From Oscillospiraceae bacterium (GTDB taxonomy: Bacteria > Bacillota > Clostridia > Oscillospirales > Ruminococcaceae): a DNA stretch of 5,707 nt. Each line of letters starts with the position of its first letter. Within the stretch, counting starts at the first letter, position 1. The stretch spans positions 1 through 5,707 of the forward strand of contig JAFXOO010000201.1 of assembly GCA_017528675.1 (NCBI GenBank). The letters are read 5' to 3'. Made by a program: the position numbers and the translations under genes. Shown here one piece after another: positions 5,457-5,707 of the stretch. The notes below the pieces were generated by a model that was not told the origin of the DNA, made no database searches, and saw only the letters and a program-made list of their open reading frames with translations.

Positions 5457-5707
5457 CTAGTTAAGCTCCATGCATTCATCCTTGAGAAAATCCCGGACTA
5501 CTTCAATGCCGGCCGCTTCAAGCATGGCTGCCCCCCTACCGGCTACAAGCGGATTGGGGTCCATCGAGCCGATCCAGACTTTTGAGAAGCCCGCCTGGAT
5601 AATGGCATCTGTGCAGGGGGGCTGTTTGCCCTCATGACAGCAGGGTTCAAGTGTCACGAACAGTTCCGCACCAACCGGCTGTTCCTGACAGGCACGGATG
5701 GCATTGA
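5457..5707 (-). CDS. ribD: RibD N-terminal domain: diaminohydroxyphosphoribosylaminopyrimidine deaminase (5' partial)
   Basis: The gene enters from the right edge, so only the last 82 residues of the deaminase half are visible; the start, the HAE zinc motif and any upstream regulatory leader lie outside. The visible part carries the second half of the zinc-dependent cytidine-deaminase-like site, VTLEPCCHEGKQPPCTDAI, whose two zinc-ligand cysteines are 9 residues apart as in RibD. It continues through SMDPNPLVAGRGAAMLEAAGI and ends ECMELN. It deaminates the GTP cyclohydrolase II product. It terminates at an amber TAG (5457-5459) precisely where a full-length RibD continues LN-x-FF into the linker and reductase domain. 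A GTG at 5655-5657 sits inside the zinc motif and is not a real start. If the stop is respected, a free deaminase domain is made. Confidence 0.88.
   Translation of the reverse strand, partial: NAIRACQEQPVGAELFVTLEPCCHEGKQPPCTDAIIQAGFSKVWIGSMDPNPLVAGRGAAMLEAAGIEVVRDFLKDECMELN

Noticed and set aside
5457..5459. Genome-wide reassignment of TAG to an amino acid as the explanation of the ribD amber codon
   Set aside because: ribE ends in TAG at its normal length, and that stop is merged with the next gene's ribosome binding site, so TAG appears to terminate here. Site-specific suppression is not excluded.

Overview
The window is a compact stretch of bacterial chromosome. All six convincing complete genes, plus a seventh cut by the right edge, lie on the minus strand, so they read from high to low coordinates. 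Moderately high GC, a fused RibBA enzyme, the gene order ribD-ribE-ribBA-ribH, AAGGAG/AAAGGA-type ribosome binding sites about 8 nt before starts, and a Gram-positive-style lipoprotein solute-binding protein suggest a Firmicute, probably a gut-type clostridium (Ruminococcaceae/Oscillospirales-like). That placement is inference; no taxonomic marker is present.

In order of transcription, the right-hand 4.8 kb is a riboflavin biosynthesis operon. It runs ribD (bifunctional deaminase/reductase, 5' end outside the window), ribE (riboflavin synthase), an unrecognised 168-residue protein, ribBA (DHBP synthase/GTP cyclohydrolase II), ribH (lumazine synthase) and a Cof-type HAD phosphatase. GTP and ribulose 5-phosphate enter through RibBA. 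RibD deaminates and reduces the pyrimidine, a phosphatase must remove the phosphate, RibH makes lumazine and RibE makes riboflavin. The HAD gene overlaps the ribH stop by one base and is a good candidate for the phosphatase step, which has no dedicated gene in most rib operons.

The most striking observation is in ribD. An in-frame amber codon (TAG, 5457-5459) lies exactly at the junction between the deaminase and reductase domains, where the conserved linker reads LN-stop-IFFHYI. The frame and the conserved residues continue on both sides, so this looks like a single-base nonsense change (or readthrough, split translation or a sequence error), not a normal gene end.

The second notable item is the 168-residue gene between ribE and ribBA. 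It starts at GTG behind an AGGAGG that overlaps the ribE stop, and I recognise no family in it.

The left end carries a separate transcription unit: a lipoprotein amino-acid ABC transporter binding protein. It has a good promoter (TTGACA, 17 nt, extended -10) whose -35 box overlaps the HAD stop codon. No gap between genes exceeds about 100 bases. I see no RNA genes, mobile elements, CRISPR array or riboswitch inside the window; any FMN riboswitch for the operon would lie upstream of ribD, beyond the right edge.
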